Shown here in pieces: positions 14,457 through 22,451 of a DNA stretch of 64,000 nt (position 1 is the stretch's first letter; each line of letters opens with the position of its first letter). The position numbers and the translations under genes are program-made. The notes below the pieces were generated by a model. The model saw only the letters and a list, made by a program, of their open reading frames with translations. It had not been told where the DNA came from and did no database searches. Source of the stretch: a virus; the IMG/VR virus record IMGVR_UViG_3300020183_000053, positions 1 through 64,000 of that record; one strand, 5' to 3'.

Positions 14457-15175
14457 GCGCCCGCCTGTGCGAGCACCGCCCGCTGCACCGTGTCGGTGAT
14501 ATTGTCGGTGCCGTACTGGTCAGCCAGCTTGCGCACGGCCATCTGGAACGGTTCCATCGTCTCGTCGTTGAGGAACAGCTGCACCACGCGCACCGCGCTG
14601 GTGGGCATCGGTGCCGGCGCCGCGCCGGGCGGCAGCACGCTCCCAGCAGCGGCGCCTGCGCCAGTGGGTGCGGCAGCAGGCACAGCTCCACCGGACGGAG
14701 CCAGCGCCGCAGCCTGCGGGTCAGCGACGGGTGCCTCGGCAACGTATGCCGCCACCAGCGCGTCCAGCTCTGCGGTAGAGAACCCGAGGTCGTCCACGTT
14801 GAAGGACGTGTCCAGTGCCGACAGGTCCGCAAGGTGCCGCGCCAGCACAGCCTCGTCCCAGCCCGCCAGCTCCCCGGTGCGGTTCAGCGCGATGGATAGC
14901 TTGCGGGCCTCTGTGTCGCTCACGTCCAGCAGCGCCACGCGGGCAGCCGTCCAGCCCAGGCTGCGCATGGCCTCGGCGCGCCCGTTCCCACCGATCACCA
15001 TCATCGTGGCCTTCTGCACCAGCAGCGGCTCCACCTGCCCGTGGTCGCGCAGGCTGGCGGCGATGGCCGCGAGGTTCCGCTTGTCATGTGTGCGCGGATT
15101 GGCAGGGTCAGGCCGCAGTTCTGCCAGCGGCACGGTGGTCAGGTTCAGCTCGGCGGTGGGCATCGGTTGCTCCAT
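14453..15175 (-). CDS. ParB/Srx-domain protein
   Basis: 240 residues. Residues 8-75 form a ParB N-terminal-like domain: LRPDPANPRTHDKRNLAAIA, HGQVEPLLVQ, then GNGRAEAMRSLGW in place of the usual GERRxRA box. DVSDTEARKLSIALNRTGEL follows, a stretch commonly seen in phage ParB-like proteins beside DNA methylases. A Pro/Ala linker (about residues 145-185) leads to a C-terminal helical domain (VQLFLNDETMEPFQMAVRKL). It sits directly upstream of queE in the same overlapping string, so a role in guiding or licensing DNA modification is plausible, though partition or regulation are alternatives. Confidence 0.8.
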   Translation of the reverse strand: MEQPMPTAELNLTTVPLAELRPDPANPRTHDKRNLAAIAASLRDHGQVEPLLVQKATMMVIGGNGRAEAMRSLGWTAARVALLDVSDTEARKLSIALNRTGELAGWDEAVLARHLADLSALDTSFNVDDLGFSTAELDALVAAYVAEAPVADPQAAALAPSGGAVPAAAPTGAGAAAGSVLPPGAAPAPMPTSAVRVVQLFLNDETMEPFQMAVRKLADQYGTDNITDTVQRAVLAQAGA

Positions 15176-15462
15176 CAGTGGGTGAGGCTGGCCACCAGCG
15201 CGCCCACAGCCGCGCCAGTGGCGCAGGCCAGCGACGCCAGCAGGTACAGGTGGCGGGGGACCAGCAGGGCGGCCTGCGGGCGAGGCGGTGCCAGCACCAG
15301 CAGCAGCTCGGTGCGGTCACCTCTGGCTGCTGGCAGGCTGGCCACCACGTGCCAGCCCTCGGCCAGCAGGGACGCCAGCGCCGGGCTGCGCACGCTGGCC
15401 TCTGGATCGTCCATCGGCAGTGCCAGCACAGTGGCGCGCTCGGGCACAGCCGGGCCGCTCAC
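15175..15462 (-). CDS. Small protein with C-terminal membrane helix
   Basis: 95 residues. GTG 15462 overlaps the upstream stop (GTGA); the stop overlaps the ParB-like ATG. A soluble N-terminal part (LASLLAEGWHVVASLPAARG) precedes a hydrophobic segment LYLLASLACATGAAVGALVA near the C-terminus, a probable tail anchor. Unknown function; carried between the modification genes. Confidence 0.6.
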   Translation of the reverse strand: MSGPAVPERATVLALPMDDPEASVRSPALASLLAEGWHVVASLPAARGDRTELLLVLAPPRPQAALLVPRHLYLLASLACATGAAVGALVASLTH

Positions 15463-15734
15463 AGCGGCACCGTGGCGGGCTGGTGGCTGGGCACACAGTC
15501 CTGCCCAGCCACCAGCCCGCGCACCACGCCGTGCACCTGCACCCACACGATGCGCTCGTTTCGGTGCGCAGCGGCGTGCTGCGCCTCCATCCTCTGGTAT
15601 TCCTTGAAGTCGCGGGGTGCCGCCTGGGCCAGCGTGGTGCCTTGCACCACGTCGCCAGCCTCCAGCACCACCTGCTCCCTCGTGCCACCGTTGAGCATGA
15701 ACGTCACCCTCCGCTGCACCCTGTAGGTCGTCAC
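15459..15734 (-). CDS. Small hypothetical protein, 91 aa
   Basis: GTG 15734, 22 bases after the upstream stop, with a weak ribosome site. Reads MTTYRVQRRVTFMLNGGTRE, then VLEAGDVVQGTTLAQAAPRD and a His-rich middle. Probably a small beta-rich domain. Unknown function. Confidence 0.6.
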   Translation of the reverse strand: MTTYRVQRRVTFMLNGGTREQVVLEAGDVVQGTTLAQAAPRDFKEYQRMEAQHAAAHRNERIVWVQVHGVVRGLVAGQDCVPSHQPATVPL

Positions 15735-15756
15735 CGCTGCCCCGTTATCACACCGC

Positions 15757-16632
15757 TCACGCCTCTGCCGTTACGCCAGAGAGCTGCGCGATGGCGTGCT
15801 CCAGGGCTGTGTCCCACACTGCGGGAACCAGCTCCCAGCTGTAGTCGGGCAGCGCCTGCAGCTGCTGCTGGGCATACAGGGTGCCGATGGCGGTGATCAC
15901 GTCGTGCCAGCTTGCGCGCACGCCAGCATCTTCGCACCGCTCCACGTACTCCTGCACCAGCGCACCCAGGCTGTCGCCGGGCGGCGCAGTCACGTCCAGC
16001 ACGGTGGCGGGGCGCCCTGCGCCCAGGTCCAGCTCCACCACGGTGTCCAGGCACTCCACCCGCAGCGCGGTGCCGTCCTGGGCCACCACCACACCAGCCA
16101 CCACCTCCGCGCCCTGCTGCACCACCACCAGCCGCCCCACCAGCCCACCAGCCGCAGGGTGCGCACCTGCACCCACCGCCTGGGCCACCGACAGCCGGGC
16201 AGCGTGCTGGGTGCGCAGGCGCACCTGCAGCACCTCGTCCAGCTGGTACACCACGTCGGTGGCAGCACGCTCCAGCAGCCCGTGCACACGCACACGCACC
16301 ACCAGCACCGCCTGCGCTGCTGTCACGCTCACGGTGGCCTGCCGCACCTCGGCGTGGCCACGCGCAAGGTGGCGCCCGTCCTCGGCAGCCAGCTCCACCG
16401 CGCACAGGTCGAACCCGCCGCTGGTGCTGGCCTTGCCCCGCGCACCGTCGCCACCGCTGGCGAACGCACGCGCCGCACCGGGCACGTAGCTGTCCACCAG
16501 TGCAGCGGCCTGCTCGTCAGGCACGTCCAGCGACAGGTCGTAGTCCCACACGATGCCCGCACCATCTCGGCGGGGCGTGGCGCGTACCAGTCGCATCACG
16601 GCGCTGGTCGGCAGGTTGCGCAGGTCAAGCAT
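15757..16632 (-). CDS. Hypothetical protein, 291 aa, in modification operon
   Basis: ATG 16632 follows GGAGAGCTG. No recognised domain. The first 90 residues mix strands and helices (LRNLPTSAVMRLVRATPRR, IVWDYDLSLDVPDEQAAALV), the centre is beta-rich (ATVSVTAAQAVLVVRVRV, AAGGLVGRLVVVQQGAEVV), and the C-terminus is helical (SLGALVQEYVERCEDAG, HDVITAIGTLYAQQQLQAL). It lies between the VUT transporter and the ParB-like gene, so it is a candidate unknown component of the modification system. Confidence 0.7.
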   Translation of the reverse strand: MLDLRNLPTSAVMRLVRATPRRDGAGIVWDYDLSLDVPDEQAAALVDSYVPGAARAFASGGDGARGKASTSGGFDLCAVELAAEDGRHLARGHAEVRQATVSVTAAQAVLVVRVRVHGLLERAATDVVYQLDEVLQVRLRTQHAARLSVAQAVGAGAHPAAGGLVGRLVVVQQGAEVVAGVVVAQDGTALRVECLDTVVELDLGAGRPATVLDVTAPPGDSLGALVQEYVERCEDAGVRASWHDVITAIGTLYAQQQLQALPDYSWELVPAVWDTALEHAIAQLSGVTAEA

Positions 16633-16680
16633 CAGCTCTCCGCGCTTGTCATAGGGCCGAAGCGCCAGCGGCGCACAGGG

Positions 16681-17193
16681 TCAGCCGTTCGGGCTGCGTA
16701 GCAGGCGCACCAGCAGCAGCGACCACAGCAGCCCGCCGACCACCTTGGCGCTCGCCTGCGCGGCCACCAGCAGCGGCGGCGCATCCCCGAACGCTACAAG
16801 CTGAAACACCAGCGAGTCCACCGCCGCCCCTGCCACGTTACTGGCGTTCACCCGCAGCAGGCGCCCCTGCTGCCGCAGGCGGTGCAGCACCACGCTGTCG
16901 GCCACGCCAGCCACAAGGAACGCCGCCGCGCTGGCAGCCGCCACGCGGTCGGCCCGCTCCAGCACCAGCGCGGTCAGCAGCGATCCCGACAGCACCAGCG
17001 CGCCCAGGCGCAGCACCAGCTGCTGCCCGGTCCACCGCTCCTGCAGCACGTCCTTCACCGTCAGGTCAAGGGGAATGACCAGCCAGGACGACACCAGCGC
17101 CGCCGGTCGCCCCCACAGCACCACAGCCACGTTCGCGGCCACGATGCTGGCAAGGTAGGCGGCCACGAGGGGTCTGCTTTGCGGGCTGGTCAT
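16681..17193 (-). CDS. VUT/YhhQ-family queuosine-precursor transporter
   Basis: 170 residues with about five or six membrane segments (PLVAAYLASIVAANVAVVLW, ALVLSGSLLTALVL, SAAAFLVAGVADSVVLHRL and others). Family features include LVIPLDLTVKDVLQERWTG and ASNVAGAAVDSLVFQLVAFG, which match PF02592 (VUT, including YhhQ, a preQ0/preQ1 uptake protein). Expected in the host inner membrane. It precedes the preQ0 biosynthesis genes on the same strand, so both import and synthesis of the base are encoded. ATG 17193; weak ribosome site. Confidence 0.85.
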   Translation of the reverse strand: MTSPQSRPLVAAYLASIVAANVAVVLWGRPAALVSSWLVIPLDLTVKDVLQERWTGQQLVLRLGALVLSGSLLTALVLERADRVAAASAAAFLVAGVADSVVLHRLRQQGRLLRVNASNVAGAAVDSLVFQLVAFGDAPPLLVAAQASAKVVGGLLWSLLLVRLLRSPNG

Positions 17194-17218
17194 CGGGTGA
17201 CTGTAGCACGCACCGTGC

Positions 17219-17236
17219 AGCCCCGTTTTCGGGGCT
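17219..17236. terminator. Short perfect hairpin AGCCCCG-TTTT-CGGGGCT
   Basis: 7-bp stem, 4-base loop, between the recombinase stop at 17321 and the transporter start at 17193. No U-tract on the minus strand. The 17194-17320 gap is also where an attachment site would be expected beside a recombinase gene, but no core can be identified from one copy. Confidence 0.45.
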
Positions 17237-17320
17237 ACAGCGCGCGCGGCGCTCCCAGCAGGCCCAGCCACCTCCCCGCGTCCCGCGCGCGCCCTGTGGG
17301 CGGTTTTTGGCCCCTGTAGG

Positions 17321-18049
17321 CTATGCCGCCCGCGCAGCCGCCACCCGTGCAGCCAGCACCACCCGCACGCTGCTGGCGTGCCACGTGCCGCCGCTGCGAG
17401 GCGGGTGCCCAGCCTCGGCCAGCAGCGCGCCCACACGGCGCAGGCTGTGGCCCTCGCCGTGCAGCTGCTGCGCCAGCACGATGGCAGCCTGCTCGGCGGG
17501 CACCGGGTGCAGCTGGCCCTCGGCGTCGGCCTGCCACCCATAGGGTGCGCGCCCGCCAGTGTAGGCGCCCTCGGCCTTCATGTGCGCCATCGCGGCGCTG
17601 GTGCGCTCGCCGATAGTCTCGCGCTCCCACTGCGCCACCGACATCAGCACGTTCAGCACCAGCCGCCCGCCTGCGGTGCGGGTGTCCACCTGCTCCTGCA
17701 CGCTCAGCAGCGCCGGGCCGTCCTTGCGCCCGAACCAGCCGTCCAGCAGCTCGCCCAGGTCGCGCACGCTGCGGGTGAGGCGGTCCAGCTTCGCCACCAG
17801 CAGGGCGTCGGCGGCGCCGCTGTCAAGCATGGCCAGCGCCGCCTGCAGCCCGTCCCGCTGCAGCGTCTTGGCGCTGGCGCCCGCGTCTACCACCACCTCC
17901 ACCAGCTCCACGTCGTACAGCTCGGCGTAGAGCTGCACCTTGGCGCGCTGGGCCTCCAGGCTCACGCCGTGGTCGGCTTGCTTATCGGTGCTCACGCGCA
18001 GGTACGCGACAGCGCGGGTGCGGGTGGTGGTGCTGGTGCTGCGGGCCAT
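17321..18049 (-). CDS. Small serine recombinase
   Basis: 242 residues, ATG 18049 (AGGAGGTTCAC). The resolvase/invertase catalytic domain spans residues 11-150: AVAYLRVSTDKQADHG with the nucleophilic Ser, then DAGASAKTLQRDGLQAAL, LLVAKLDRLTRSVRDLGEL and SVAQWERETIGERTSAAM. The rest (APYGWQADAEGQLHPV, GHSLRRVGALLAEAGHPP) is the start of a recombinase-type DNA-binding domain. Large serine integrases have about 450-550 residues, so this may be a short integrase, a resolvase or an invertase. N-terminus MARSTSTTTRTR belongs to the Thr-rich set. Behind promoter P6. Confidence 0.9.
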   Translation of the reverse strand: MARSTSTTTRTRAVAYLRVSTDKQADHGVSLEAQRAKVQLYAELYDVELVEVVVDAGASAKTLQRDGLQAALAMLDSGAADALLVAKLDRLTRSVRDLGELLDGWFGRKDGPALLSVQEQVDTRTAGGRLVLNVLMSVAQWERETIGERTSAAMAHMKAEGAYTGGRAPYGWQADAEGQLHPVPAEQAAIVLAQQLHGEGHSLRRVGALLAEAGHPPRSGGTWHASSVRVVLAARVAAARAA

Positions 18050-18072
18050 GTGAACCTCCTGCTGACACCACC

Positions 18073-18101
18073 TGCTAACCGGGCAGCCGTTACGCGCGCA
18101 A
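18073..18101 (-). promoter_or_regulatory. Promoter P6 with TAAC-N9-GTTA operator
   Basis: TTGCGC (18101-18096), 17-base spacer, TTAGCA (18078-18073). Operator TAAC-GGCTGCCCG-GTTA, then GGTGGTGTCAGCAG. Upstream is an A7 tract inside an inverted repeat (GCGCCAG and CTGGCGC). Drives the serine recombinase. Confidence 0.75.
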
Positions 18102-18155
18102 GGCTGCGCCAGCTCTTTTTTTCTGGCGCCCCGTGATGGTGCTGCAGGCCGCTGT

Positions 18156-18425
18156 TCAGCGCCACGCGCTGGTGCGGTCGCACCAGCTGTGCGCCTCGGC
18201 CAGCTCGGCGTCGGTGGCCTGCCGTGTGGCCCACACGTGCGCCAGCACCTCGTCCACGCACCGCTGCTCGTCTGCCTGCAGCCGCTCCAGCAGGGCGGCG
18301 TGCGCCTCTGCGCCACGTGCCTGCTGAATGGGGTCAGGCTGCAGCAGCCCCCACACCAGCCCAGCACCCAGCACCGCCAGCGTGGCGCCCAGCACGGTGC
18401 CCAGCACAGCGTCAACCCGGCTCAC
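18156..18425 (-). CDS. Small membrane-anchored protein, 89 aa
   Basis: GTG 18425 overlaps the upstream stop. N-terminal membrane segment (VLGTVLGATLAVLGAGLVWG) followed by a charged helical tail (AHAALLERLQADEQRCVDEV). Type II-like single-pass topology. Unknown function. Confidence 0.6.
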   Translation of the reverse strand: MSRVDAVLGTVLGATLAVLGAGLVWGLLQPDPIQQARGAEAHAALLERLQADEQRCVDEVLAHVWATRQATDAELAEAHSWCDRTSAWR

Positions 18426-18595
18426 CGGGCACCTCCGGTGCGCTCGCGCGCCACCTCGCGCGCCACCTGCGACAGCCGCTCGCTGGCGGCCTCACGCTCG
18501 GCCAGCAGGCGGGCCGCGCACTGTGCCACGGGTCCGTTTCCACGCGCCAGCTGGCGCAGCTCACTGGTGCTCTGGTTGGACAGTTCGTTGTTCAC
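18422..18595 (-). CDS. Small helical protein, 57 aa
   Basis: GTG 18595 preceded by AGGAGGTCACA. MNNELSNQSTSELRQLARG then AARLLAEREAASERLSQVAR: helical, charged. First gene of the P7 transcript. Unknown function. Confidence 0.6.
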   Translation of the reverse strand: MNNELSNQSTSELRQLARGNGPVAQCAARLLAEREAASERLSQVAREVARERTGGAR

Positions 18596-18637
18596 TGTGA
18601 CCTCCTGGGCCTCGCGGCCTCGCTGCTGACACCACTG

Positions 18638-18666
18638 GTGTAACACTGGCGCGGTTAGCCGCGCAA
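18638..18666 (-). promoter_or_regulatory. Promoter P7 with TAAC-N9-GTTA operator
   Basis: TTGCGC (18666-18661), 17-base spacer, TTACAC (18643-18638). Operator TAAC-CGCGCCAGT-GTTA. GGTGTCAGCAG leader present; A6 tract just upstream, directly after the stop of the primase-helicase gene. Confidence 0.75.
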
Positions 18667-18687
18667 GGGGGACGCCTCAGATTTTTT

Positions 18688-20715
18688 CTACCCACCAGCA
18701 GAATGCGCTGCCAGCGCGGACCCGCGCCCTGCCCGCCCTGCTGGCGTGGCCTCCCAGCTGTCGGCGTACACGCAGCTCTCAGGGTCGTAGAACTGCACCA
18801 CGCGGGCGCCCTGCAGGCCGAACTCGCTGCGACACTTGTCCACGTGCACCGCTGTGGCTGGGTTCTGCACTGCGCGACCGGGCAGGATGCGCTCCACCAC
18901 GATGCCCACGTGCGCATCCTGCCGGATGGCGCTCGCACCCTTCAGGTCGCCCAGCATGACGCGCCGCTGCTGGGTGACTGACAGGTTGTTCGGGTGGCAG
19001 ATCAGCACCAGCGTGACCTCGCGCTGAACCGCGAACACAGCCATCTTCCGCACGGCGTCCTCAATGGCGCGGCGCTCGTCCTCGGCGCCTGTGACAAGGA
19101 ACCCCAGGTGGTCAATCACTGCCACCTTGACGCCGCGCCTGCGCACGGCGTAGCCCACCGCCTCCAGCACCTGCTGCGTGCCCAGCTCCCCATAGTGGTC
19201 CAGCACGTAGATCGGCAGCTGGCCCAGCTGCGCCATCGCCGTGCGGCGCTCGTGTTCGCTGGCGTGCGAAAAGTCACCACCCAGCTGCGCACGCAGCAGC
19301 TTCTGCACCGTGCCGATAGGGCGCTGCTCGAAGCTGGTCAGCATCACAGGCACACCACGCAGCGCCTGCTCGCGCGCCACCCAGGTGGTCCACGATGTCT
19401 TTCCTGCTGCCGTGTCGCCGGTCACCACCACCAGCCCAGGCCGCCAGCCACCCAGCGCCTCGTCCAGCTTGGCGCTGCCAGTGGGTAGCCCGCGCAGCTC
19501 GGCGGGCCGCTGCACCAGCTGCTCGATGGCGTCGGCGTAGCTGTCCACCCGCACCAGCTGCACGTCCATCATCGGGCTGGCGGCGTCCAGCGCAGCGTGC
19601 ACCGTGCGCTGCCCCACACAGGCGGCCAGACAGTCAGCGGCATCCTTGGCGGGCAGCTTGACCCGGCTGCACCGTTCCCTGCCCAGCTTCGCCGCCAGCG
19701 CCTGCGCACCCTGCTCGCCAGCATCGTCGGCGTCGTAAGCCAGCAGAAAGCTGCGGTATGGCTCCAGCACGTCCAGCCACTCGTCCAGCCACGTGCCTGC
19801 ACCTGCAGTGCCTGTGACCACGTTGCGCTGCAGCCCGTACTGCCACAGGGCCAGCACGTCCAGCTCGCCCTCGGTGATCACCACCTCGCTGTCGGGGTCG
19901 CCGTCAAGCTGGTGCACACCGAACAGCGTGCTGGGTGCACCTGGGCAGCGCAGGTAGACCTTTTTCACTTGCCCAGCCTTGCACCTGTCGCACCCGGTGC
20001 CACCGCACCGCAGGCACGCGCCGGGCACGCTGCGGAAACGCACGTTCATCGCGGTGCCCTTGGCGTCCAGCACCGGGAGCGCCACGTACTGCTCCAGTAT
20101 CCGCCCGTCCGCACCACGCAGCAGGTGCGCGCCCACCTGCCAGTGCCGCAGCGTGTCCTCGGTGAAGCCGCGCCCCTGCAGGTAGGCGAGCACCTGGGCA
20201 CCGTCAGCTGACCACAGTGCGGCGGCACACTCGGCGGGCAGGTCGGGCCGCCAGCCGAACGGGCCACCCTGCTGCGGTGTGACCGCTGGCGGCGCTGTGG
20301 CTGTCCGTGGCCGCTCCTGGCTGGTGGGTGCAGGTGTGGGCAGCCTGCGCACCGCAGGCGCGCCCCTGGCGGCACCTGTGGCTCCCTGGGTGGCACCAGT
20401 GCACCACCCGTGCTCTGCCGCCCTGTCCCGCAGCTGCGCACGCTGGTCCTGCGACAGCTCGCGGAACCGGCCACCGTACCACGCCAGCGCCAGCAGGTCG
20501 GGCACGTCCCCGCTGGCGTCGCAGCGGAAGCACCGCCAGCCCAGCCCGTCCGTGCGGGCGCCCAGCGGGCCGCGCCTGTCGTCACCGCCCCGCTGCTCTG
20601 CCTTGCACGCGGGGCAAGGCCCCAGCCCAGCCCCGCGCGTGGTGCGCAGCCCACACACCAGCGCAGCCTGCGCCACCGTTGCCGCGCCCTTCACCTCGTC
20701 AATCCAGCTGATCAC
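18688..20715 (-). CDS. T7 gp4-like primase-helicase
   Basis: 675 residues. Makes RNA primers and unwinds DNA at the fork. N-terminal zinc ribbon CPACKAEQ and CFRCDASGD (residues 34-70). A second zinc site CLRCGGTGCDRC lies in the primase part. The Toprim core shows VVITEGELDVLALW and LLAYDADDAGEQGAQAL. The C-terminal RecA/DnaB helicase has Walker A GDTAAGKTSW, VAVIDHLGFLV as Walker B, and IRQDAHVGIVVER. ATG 20715 overlaps the upstream gene by 17 bases. C-terminal tail is Gly/Ala-rich. Confidence 0.92.
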   Translation of the reverse strand: MISWIDEVKGAATVAQAALVCGLRTTRGAGLGPCPACKAEQRGGDDRRGPLGARTDGLGWRCFRCDASGDVPDLLALAWYGGRFRELSQDQRAQLRDRAAEHGWCTGATQGATGAARGAPAVRRLPTPAPTSQERPRTATAPPAVTPQQGGPFGWRPDLPAECAAALWSADGAQVLAYLQGRGFTEDTLRHWQVGAHLLRGADGRILEQYVALPVLDAKGTAMNVRFRSVPGACLRCGGTGCDRCKAGQVKKVYLRCPGAPSTLFGVHQLDGDPDSEVVITEGELDVLALWQYGLQRNVVTGTAGAGTWLDEWLDVLEPYRSFLLAYDADDAGEQGAQALAAKLGRERCSRVKLPAKDAADCLAACVGQRTVHAALDAASPMMDVQLVRVDSYADAIEQLVQRPAELRGLPTGSAKLDEALGGWRPGLVVVTGDTAAGKTSWTTWVAREQALRGVPVMLTSFEQRPIGTVQKLLRAQLGGDFSHASEHERRTAMAQLGQLPIYVLDHYGELGTQQVLEAVGYAVRRRGVKVAVIDHLGFLVTGAEDERRAIEDAVRKMAVFAVQREVTLVLICHPNNLSVTQQRRVMLGDLKGASAIRQDAHVGIVVERILPGRAVQNPATAVHVDKCRSEFGLQGARVVQFYDPESCVYADSWEATPAGRAGRGSALAAHSAGG

Positions 20716-21799
20716 TGTCCCCTCCCAGCAGATGCTGCACGTGCTGCGGGTTCAGCAGCGCGTACAGGTTGTCGCCGTCGTCACTGCGTTCCACCACCAC
20801 GATGTCAGCACCCCAGCCACGCAGCTCGCTGATACGGCTGGAATACTTCAGGGCAAGCTCGGCCAGCTCGTGCGTGCGCACGCCCTGGTCACCACGGCGC
20901 ACGAACAGCTGCAGCATCGCCTCGCACTGTGCCGCCAGCCGCGCAGGGCGCGGGTCCACGGTGGTCTGCGTGCCAGCTGGGCCACGTCGCCGGTAGGCAG
21001 CCAGCGGCCCCAGGTCGGTGCCGTCACCACCACCCGCTGGCTGCTGCGTGGCCAGCCACTGCTCCACCAGCTGCAGCCTGTCGGCCAGCTTGCCCAGCCG
21101 CAGCAGGTTGTCGAGGCCCAGGTACGTGCGGCGATGGTCGTTCTGGCCACGCCAGAACCGGGCGGCAGGTTCGTCGGCGTCATAGGCGAACGCCACCAGC
21201 TGCACCAGCTGGTCGGCGGTGGCCTGCTGCAGCGCGCCCCGCACCAGCCGCTGCACCGGCTCGGCCAGCACACACGCACCAGGGCGCGCCTGCCTGTCGC
21301 GCCACGCAGCCCACACGCGCTCCACGTCCTGGGCGGCGCTGGGTGCAGCCGGGCGCACCAGACCCCAGCTGCGCGGGCTGGCGCGCCTGCCCTCGGCAGC
21401 GGTGGCGGGCCGCCCCAGCTGCCGCCCCAGCACAGCCAGCACCAGCTCGCGCGGTGGTGCTGGGCGGTCGCTGCACCGTGGCAGCGCCAGCGCGCCGCTG
21501 CTGGGCTGGTCCTCGTGCTGCCGCACCAGCCACGCCCAGGTCTGCGTGCCCAGCAGCAGGTCAGCGTGCTGCCACAGGCCCAGCAGCCCACGCTGCTCCA
21601 GCGCCCGCACCTGCTGCACGGCGTGCAGCCGGTCGGCACCGTCCCGCAGCTGCGGCACCAGCTGCGCGCTAACCACCTGCACGATGCCGTCCCTGTCGGC
21701 CTGCGCCTGCAGGTACAGCAGCAGCAGCCGCTGCTCGGCGTCAAGCGCCTGCACACGGGCATCAGCCCACCACGCGGCGCGCAGCACAGTGTCACGCAT
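20699..21799 (-). CDS. Putative replication-initiation protein
   Basis: 366 residues, ATG 21799 (GGAGGGTTCCG). The N-terminal 100 residues (AEQRLLLLYLQAQADRDG, VSAQLVPQLRDG, VRALEQRGLLGLW) have the spacing of a winged-helix domain as in phage DnaD/O-type replisome organisers. The middle is helical (TADQLVQLVAFAYDADEP, NDHRRTYLGLDNLLR, the latter like the DnaD-loader C-terminal segment), and the end (THELAELALKYSSRISEL) is another wHTH-like part. Directly before the primase-helicase. Helicase loading or origin binding is inferred from this and from position. Confidence 0.65.
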   Translation of the reverse strand: MRDTVLRAAWWADARVQALDAEQRLLLLYLQAQADRDGIVQVVSAQLVPQLRDGADRLHAVQQVRALEQRGLLGLWQHADLLLGTQTWAWLVRQHEDQPSSGALALPRCSDRPAPPRELVLAVLGRQLGRPATAAEGRRASPRSWGLVRPAAPSAAQDVERVWAAWRDRQARPGACVLAEPVQRLVRGALQQATADQLVQLVAFAYDADEPAARFWRGQNDHRRTYLGLDNLLRLGKLADRLQLVEQWLATQQPAGGGDGTDLGPLAAYRRRGPAGTQTTVDPRPARLAAQCEAMLQLFVRRGDQGVRTHELAELALKYSSRISELRGWGADIVVVERSDDGDNLYALLNPQHVQHLLGGDSDQLD

Positions 21800-21817
21800 C
21801 GGAACCCTCCCACGACA

Positions 21818-21848
21818 ACGCCCGCCCGGTGGTGTGCCGGGCGGGCGT
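21818..21848 (-). terminator. Strong hairpin between SSB-like and initiator genes
   Basis: 12-base perfect arms ACGCCCGCCCGG (21818-21829) and CCGGGCGGGCGT (21837-21848). It follows the stop at 21863 and precedes the start at 21799 on the minus strand. No U-tract; may act as an attenuator or RNA-processing site within the replication operon. Confidence 0.55.
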
Positions 21849-21862
21849 GTCGGTTGCGCAGC

Positions 21863-22423
21863 TTAGAACGGGATGTCGTCATCCTGGGCGGGTGCGCCAC
21901 CACGCACACCACCACCGCCACCACCACCACCGCCCGCAGCGCGCTTCTGGCGGCCATCGCGGCACCACTGCTCGGCCTCGGTGATGGTGTCCTCCATCGC
22001 CTCGGTGATCTCGCCACCGTACAGCGCGAACTCCTGCACCTTCACGCGGGTCTTGCCGTTGTACGTGTCGTCCACCAGCGTCACCCACACAGGGCGGCGG
22101 GTCAGCACGGTCCACGTGGCCTCGGGGTCCATCGCATCCCAGGGTGCGGTCTGGCCCAGCGCCTTGGCCAGCTGCTGCACGCGCCACACAGCCCGCTGCG
22201 ACAGCGTGAGCGTGTCGTAGAACAGCCCGCGCACGTCGGCACCGTTTCCCTGCGGGTCGTCCACCACACACCACCGGGCGTCGATTTTGTCATTCCCGGC
22301 GTTGCTTCGCCCGTACTCCATGTCGGCGCACCACACCAGCTTCCTGCCCGGCTGCACCTCGGGCCGCCGCTTGCCACCACCACCGCCCTGCTGCGGGGCG
22401 TTCGGGTCTACCATGAATGCCAT
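21863..22423 (-). CDS. SSB-like protein (DUF669-type)
   Basis: 186 residues, ATG 22423 with AAGGAGGACAGTACG. The core (PGRKLVWCADMEYGRSNAG, DARWCVVDDPQGNG, VWVTLVDDTYNGKTRVKVQE) matches phage OB-fold proteins of the DUF669 group. The tail is a poly-Gly linker ending QDDDIPF, the acidic C-terminal tip by which SSB proteins recruit partners. It sits between the initiator and Sak4-like genes, as expected for a single-strand binding protein used in replication and recombination. Confidence 0.8.
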   Translation of the reverse strand: MAFMVDPNAPQQGGGGGKRRPEVQPGRKLVWCADMEYGRSNAGNDKIDARWCVVDDPQGNGADVRGLFYDTLTLSQRAVWRVQQLAKALGQTAPWDAMDPEATWTVLTRRPVWVTLVDDTYNGKTRVKVQEFALYGGEITEAMEDTITEAEQWCRDGRQKRAAGGGGGGGGGVRGGAPAQDDDIPF

Positions 22424-22451
22424 CGTACTGTCCTCCTTGATTGTTGTGGGG

